Of a DNA stretch of 24,734 nt, positions 23,240 through 24,734 are shown in pieces. The position numbers and the translations under genes are program-made. Source of the DNA: JAAUTS01 sp038250235 (GTDB lineage: Bacteria; Verrucomicrobiota; Verrucomicrobiia; Methylacidiphilales; JAAUTS01); assembly GCA_038250235.1 (NCBI GenBank), contig JBBSCO010000046.1, forward strand, positions 1 through 24,734, in the 5' to 3' direction. How positions within the stretch are numbered: position 1 is the stretch's first letter; every line of letters starts with the position of its first letter. Under the pieces are notes generated by a model that saw only the letters and a program-made list of their open reading frames with translations, ran no database searches and had not been told where the DNA came from.

Positions 23240-24199
23240 ATGAAACATCTGCTTCGCTTTCTGCTACTCGCTTTGCCACTCAGTCTCCAGGCCCTGCCCC
23301 CCGCCGCTTACGAACCCATCCCCGGCGAACCCTTCTGGTTGGAAACCGACGTAGCCCAACAATTTCCCTCCGAACCCATCATCCGCAGCAGCGATTACCT
23401 GAAACAAGGAACCACCTATTTCGTCAGTCCCAGCGATAAAACCCAGACCGCCATCGCCTGGATCGAAGCAGATGGACAATGGCTGGAACCCCGCAAACCA
23501 GCCGATTCCGCCAAGCCTGACAACATGGTTCTCAGTAGCCGGAGTGCACCCCTTGACGTGGTAGGGCCCGACGGCAAAACCCTGGATATCAGCCTCAACG
23601 GAGCCGTCATTCCTGAGGGCAGCACGGTCACCACCAAAGACGGATGGGCCGCCATCACGCTGGGTGCCCTTAACACTCTCCACCTCATGCCCGGCGCCAG
23701 CGCCACTCTGAGCATGAAAAATGAAACAGGAAAAATGGCCACCCTGATCAAACTCAAATCCGGCGGCGTTTTCTCCAAAGTAGGAAAACGTGATGGACTG
23801 GCCCAGGACTACCGCATCCAGACCCCTCAGGGCATCGCCGCCGCCCGCGGCACCGATTTTGTCACCCTGGCCCTTCCCGCCCGCATGGAAGTCTGGATCG
23901 CCGAAGGCATCGTCGATGTTATGGACACCCAGGGAAACAAGGTCGGCGAAGTAGCCGCTTCCAATGACAAAGCCCTCAAAGTTCTGCGTAACCCTGCCAT
24001 CACCGATCCGGTCGAAAACGCCAAGGCCAACGCCGCCATCATGACCGCCGCCTTCGGCTTTGTCGGACAGGCCAATACGACAAACCTTGGCATCCAAAAG
24101 AAAGTGTCCGAAGGCCTGGCCAGAACCCCCGAGGAGGAAGCTTTCCAAAAAGAAACCATTCCGGTCAAATTTCTGATCAAAGTTGCTAAAAAACCATAG
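23240..24199 (+). CDS. Secreted FecR-domain protein
   Basis: A 319-residue protein with a clear signal peptide (MKHLLRFLLLALPLSLQALP, cleavage likely around 18-22). It contains a FecR-like domain (about 105-235), seen in LKSGGVFSKVG and YRIQTPQGIAAARGTDFVTL. This form of FecR protein is exported and not attached to an anti-sigma helix; no sigma factor gene is adjacent, so it is unlikely to be a classical FecI/FecR regulator. The region before the domain (24-95) is Pro-rich and unassigned, and the C-terminal ~80 residues are Ala-rich and helical. Such proteins are numerous in Verrucomicrobiota; their roles are mostly unknown. It faces away from the response regulator across a 256-base spacer in which I see no clear promoter. 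Confidence 0.85.
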   Translation: MKHLLRFLLLALPLSLQALPPAAYEPIPGEPFWLETDVAQQFPSEPIIRSSDYLKQGTTYFVSPSDKTQTAIAWIEADGQWLEPRKPADSAKPDNMVLSSRSAPLDVVGPDGKTLDISLNGAVIPEGSTVTTKDGWAAITLGALNTLHLMPGASATLSMKNETGKMATLIKLKSGGVFSKVGKRDGLAQDYRIQTPQGIAAARGTDFVTLALPARMEVWIAEGIVDVMDTQGNKVGEVAASNDKALKVLRNPAITDPVENAKANAAIMTAAFGFVGQANTTNLGIQKKVSEGLARTPEEEAFQKETIPVKFLIKVAKKP

Positions 24200-24218
24200 G
24201 GCCACTTTCTTAGCCCTA
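24197..24218 (+). terminator. Weak hairpin after the FecR gene
   Basis: An inverted repeat TAGGGC/GCCCTA (24197-24202 and 24213-24218) begins at the stop codon and has a ten-base loop. There is no T-run after it, so intrinsic termination is doubtful. Confidence 0.3.
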
Positions 24219-24390
24219 ACCACACAATTGATGGTCCGCAAAAACACGCGAAAGGACGCTAAAAAGGAAGACGAAGCAAGGGGCTCAAAAAATCTCTGGA
24301 AATCGAAGTCAATTTTCCGCGAGCCTTCTCAAAGACATTCCCCGTAAAGACTCTCTCTCTTTCTTTTGCGTCGTTTCGTGTGTTTCGCAG
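24219..24390. other. Gene-free stretch with repeat-like text
   Basis: No coding potential is supported here. The segment around 24236-24270 (AACACGCGAAAGGACGCTAA and following) resembles short intergenic repeats of the CGCGAAAGGACGC type seen scattered in some bacterial genomes. The segment 24361-24390 is similar in character (GCGTCGTTTCGTGTGTTTCG). Only single copies are present in this window. Confidence 0.3.
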
Positions 24391-24734
24391 ATAAAACCCA
24401 AAACCATCCCCCGCCCTGCCGATGTAGCCGCGACCTCCGAGTCGCGGAATCCACCCATCGGAGGGCCCAGCTCCGTCTGGGCCGCTGCCTTATTCCGAAC
24501 GACACGCAGGTCGTCCCTCCAATCCCTTCCCCACCTTTCCCTCAACGGAAAACAGGAAACACAAAACCCCAAACCCAAAACCATCCCTCGCCCCCGTTGT
24601 AGCCGCGACCTCCGAGTCGCGGAGTTCCCCCATAGGAGGGCCCCGCTCCGGCTGGGCCGTTGGCTTAAACACCAATAAACCCCGCAAAAAGCGGGGCAGG
24701 AGGGGGGTCGTCCGGCACATCCCATCCCCACCGA
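24391..24734. repeat. Two tandem copies of a ~175-bp GC-rich intergenic repeat, right copy cut by the window edge
   Basis: Unit 1 spans about 24391-24566 and unit 2 about 24567-24734. Both contain ACCCAAAACCATCCC (24396 and 24573) and then GTAGCCGCGACCTCCGAGTC, continuing GCGG (24424 and 24599). A GGAGGGCCC(C/A)GCTCC(G/T)-type segment with GCTGGGCCG-like text follows, and then a GGTCGTCC...CCCATCCCCACC-like tail. The period is 175-177 bases. Inside, CCGCGAC/GTCGCGG forms a 7-bp stem with a short loop, so each unit can fold at the DNA or RNA level. Reading frames found in it are repetitive and not taken as genes. The repeat may be dispersed elsewhere in the genome. Confidence 0.75.
24672..24700 (-). 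terminator. Intrinsic terminator facing left inside the second repeat unit
   Basis: On the minus strand CCCCGC-TTTTT-GCGGGG (24696-24680) is followed at once by TTTATTGG. A GC-rich 6-bp stem with a T-rich tail is the normal form of an intrinsic terminator. It would serve a leftward gene beyond the right edge of the window. It is absent from the first repeat unit. Confidence 0.45.

Noticed and set aside
23040..23279. Minus-strand 79-codon frame between the response regulator and the FecR gene
   Set aside because: It overlaps the FecR start and signal peptide, has no ribosome site and no recognisable features.
23264..24247. Minus-strand frame of 327 codons opposite the FecR-domain gene
   Set aside because: Gly/Phe/Asp-rich mirror of the FecR gene; the plus frame has a signal peptide and domain motifs.
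24309..24731. Minus-strand frames of 140 and 76 codons in the right-end repeat
   Set aside because: Both translate the tandem repeat (similar RDSEVAAT segments in two frames) and have no independent evidence of being genes.
1..24734. CRISPR arrays, tRNA or rRNA genes, transposases and phage genes
   Set aside because: Scanned for by eye; no regularly spaced short repeats, cloverleaf-like segments, rRNA text or transposase/integrase motifs were recognised.

Overview
The window looks like chromosomal DNA of an anaerobic or facultatively anaerobic, propionate-forming bacterium. The genes are GC-moderate with short, very AT-rich spacers. The FecR-type secreted protein, the MeaB variant and the tandem repeat at the right end suggest the Verrucomicrobiota/PVC group, but that is an inference from family resemblance. 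Anaerobic life is supported by a class III ribonucleotide reductase with its activase, an oxygen-independent coproporphyrinogen III dehydrogenase and a fermentative succinate-to-propionate gene set.

Layout, left to right: a nitronate monooxygenase-like flavoprotein (190-1632, +); nrdD-nrdG (1875-4843, +), converging with hemN (4840-6249, -); serA (6393-7991, -); then a long leftward propionate block. Read in the direction of transcription, the block runs: a 5S-type biotin-dependent carboxyltransferase (21721-20240); a succinate/acetate-type CoA-transferase (20196-18703); mutA-mutB-meaB (18024-12544); methylmalonyl-CoA epimerase (12460-12050); and a sodium-pump methylmalonyl-CoA decarboxylase operon. 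That operon is mmdA, an OadG-like subunit, a biotin carrier, a 45-residue one-helix protein, mmdB and a 65-residue membrane protein (12029-8117). A lone PAS-domain protein (18181-18636, +) is divergent from mutA.

Right of the block lie a truncated Na+/H+ antiporter-like N-terminus (21921-22256, +), a response regulator with a DUF4388/PATAN-like output domain (22968-22279, -), a secreted FecR-domain protein (23240-24199, +) and a gene-free end with a ~175-bp tandem repeat.

Inferred pathway: succinate is activated by the CoA-transferase using propionyl-CoA. MutAB rearranges succinyl-CoA to (R)-methylmalonyl-CoA with MeaB protecting the B12 enzyme, and Mce epimerises the product. MmdA then moves the carboxyl group to the biotin carrier. 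From there it can be released by MmdB with Na+ export or, if the 5S-like enzyme uses the same carrier, passed to pyruvate to make oxaloacetate. The locus therefore holds all three parts of a Wood-Werkman transcarboxylase (12S, 5S and 1.3S types) and also a Na+ pump, but only one biotin carrier and no biotin carboxylase. This apparent sharing is the most interesting feature of the window.
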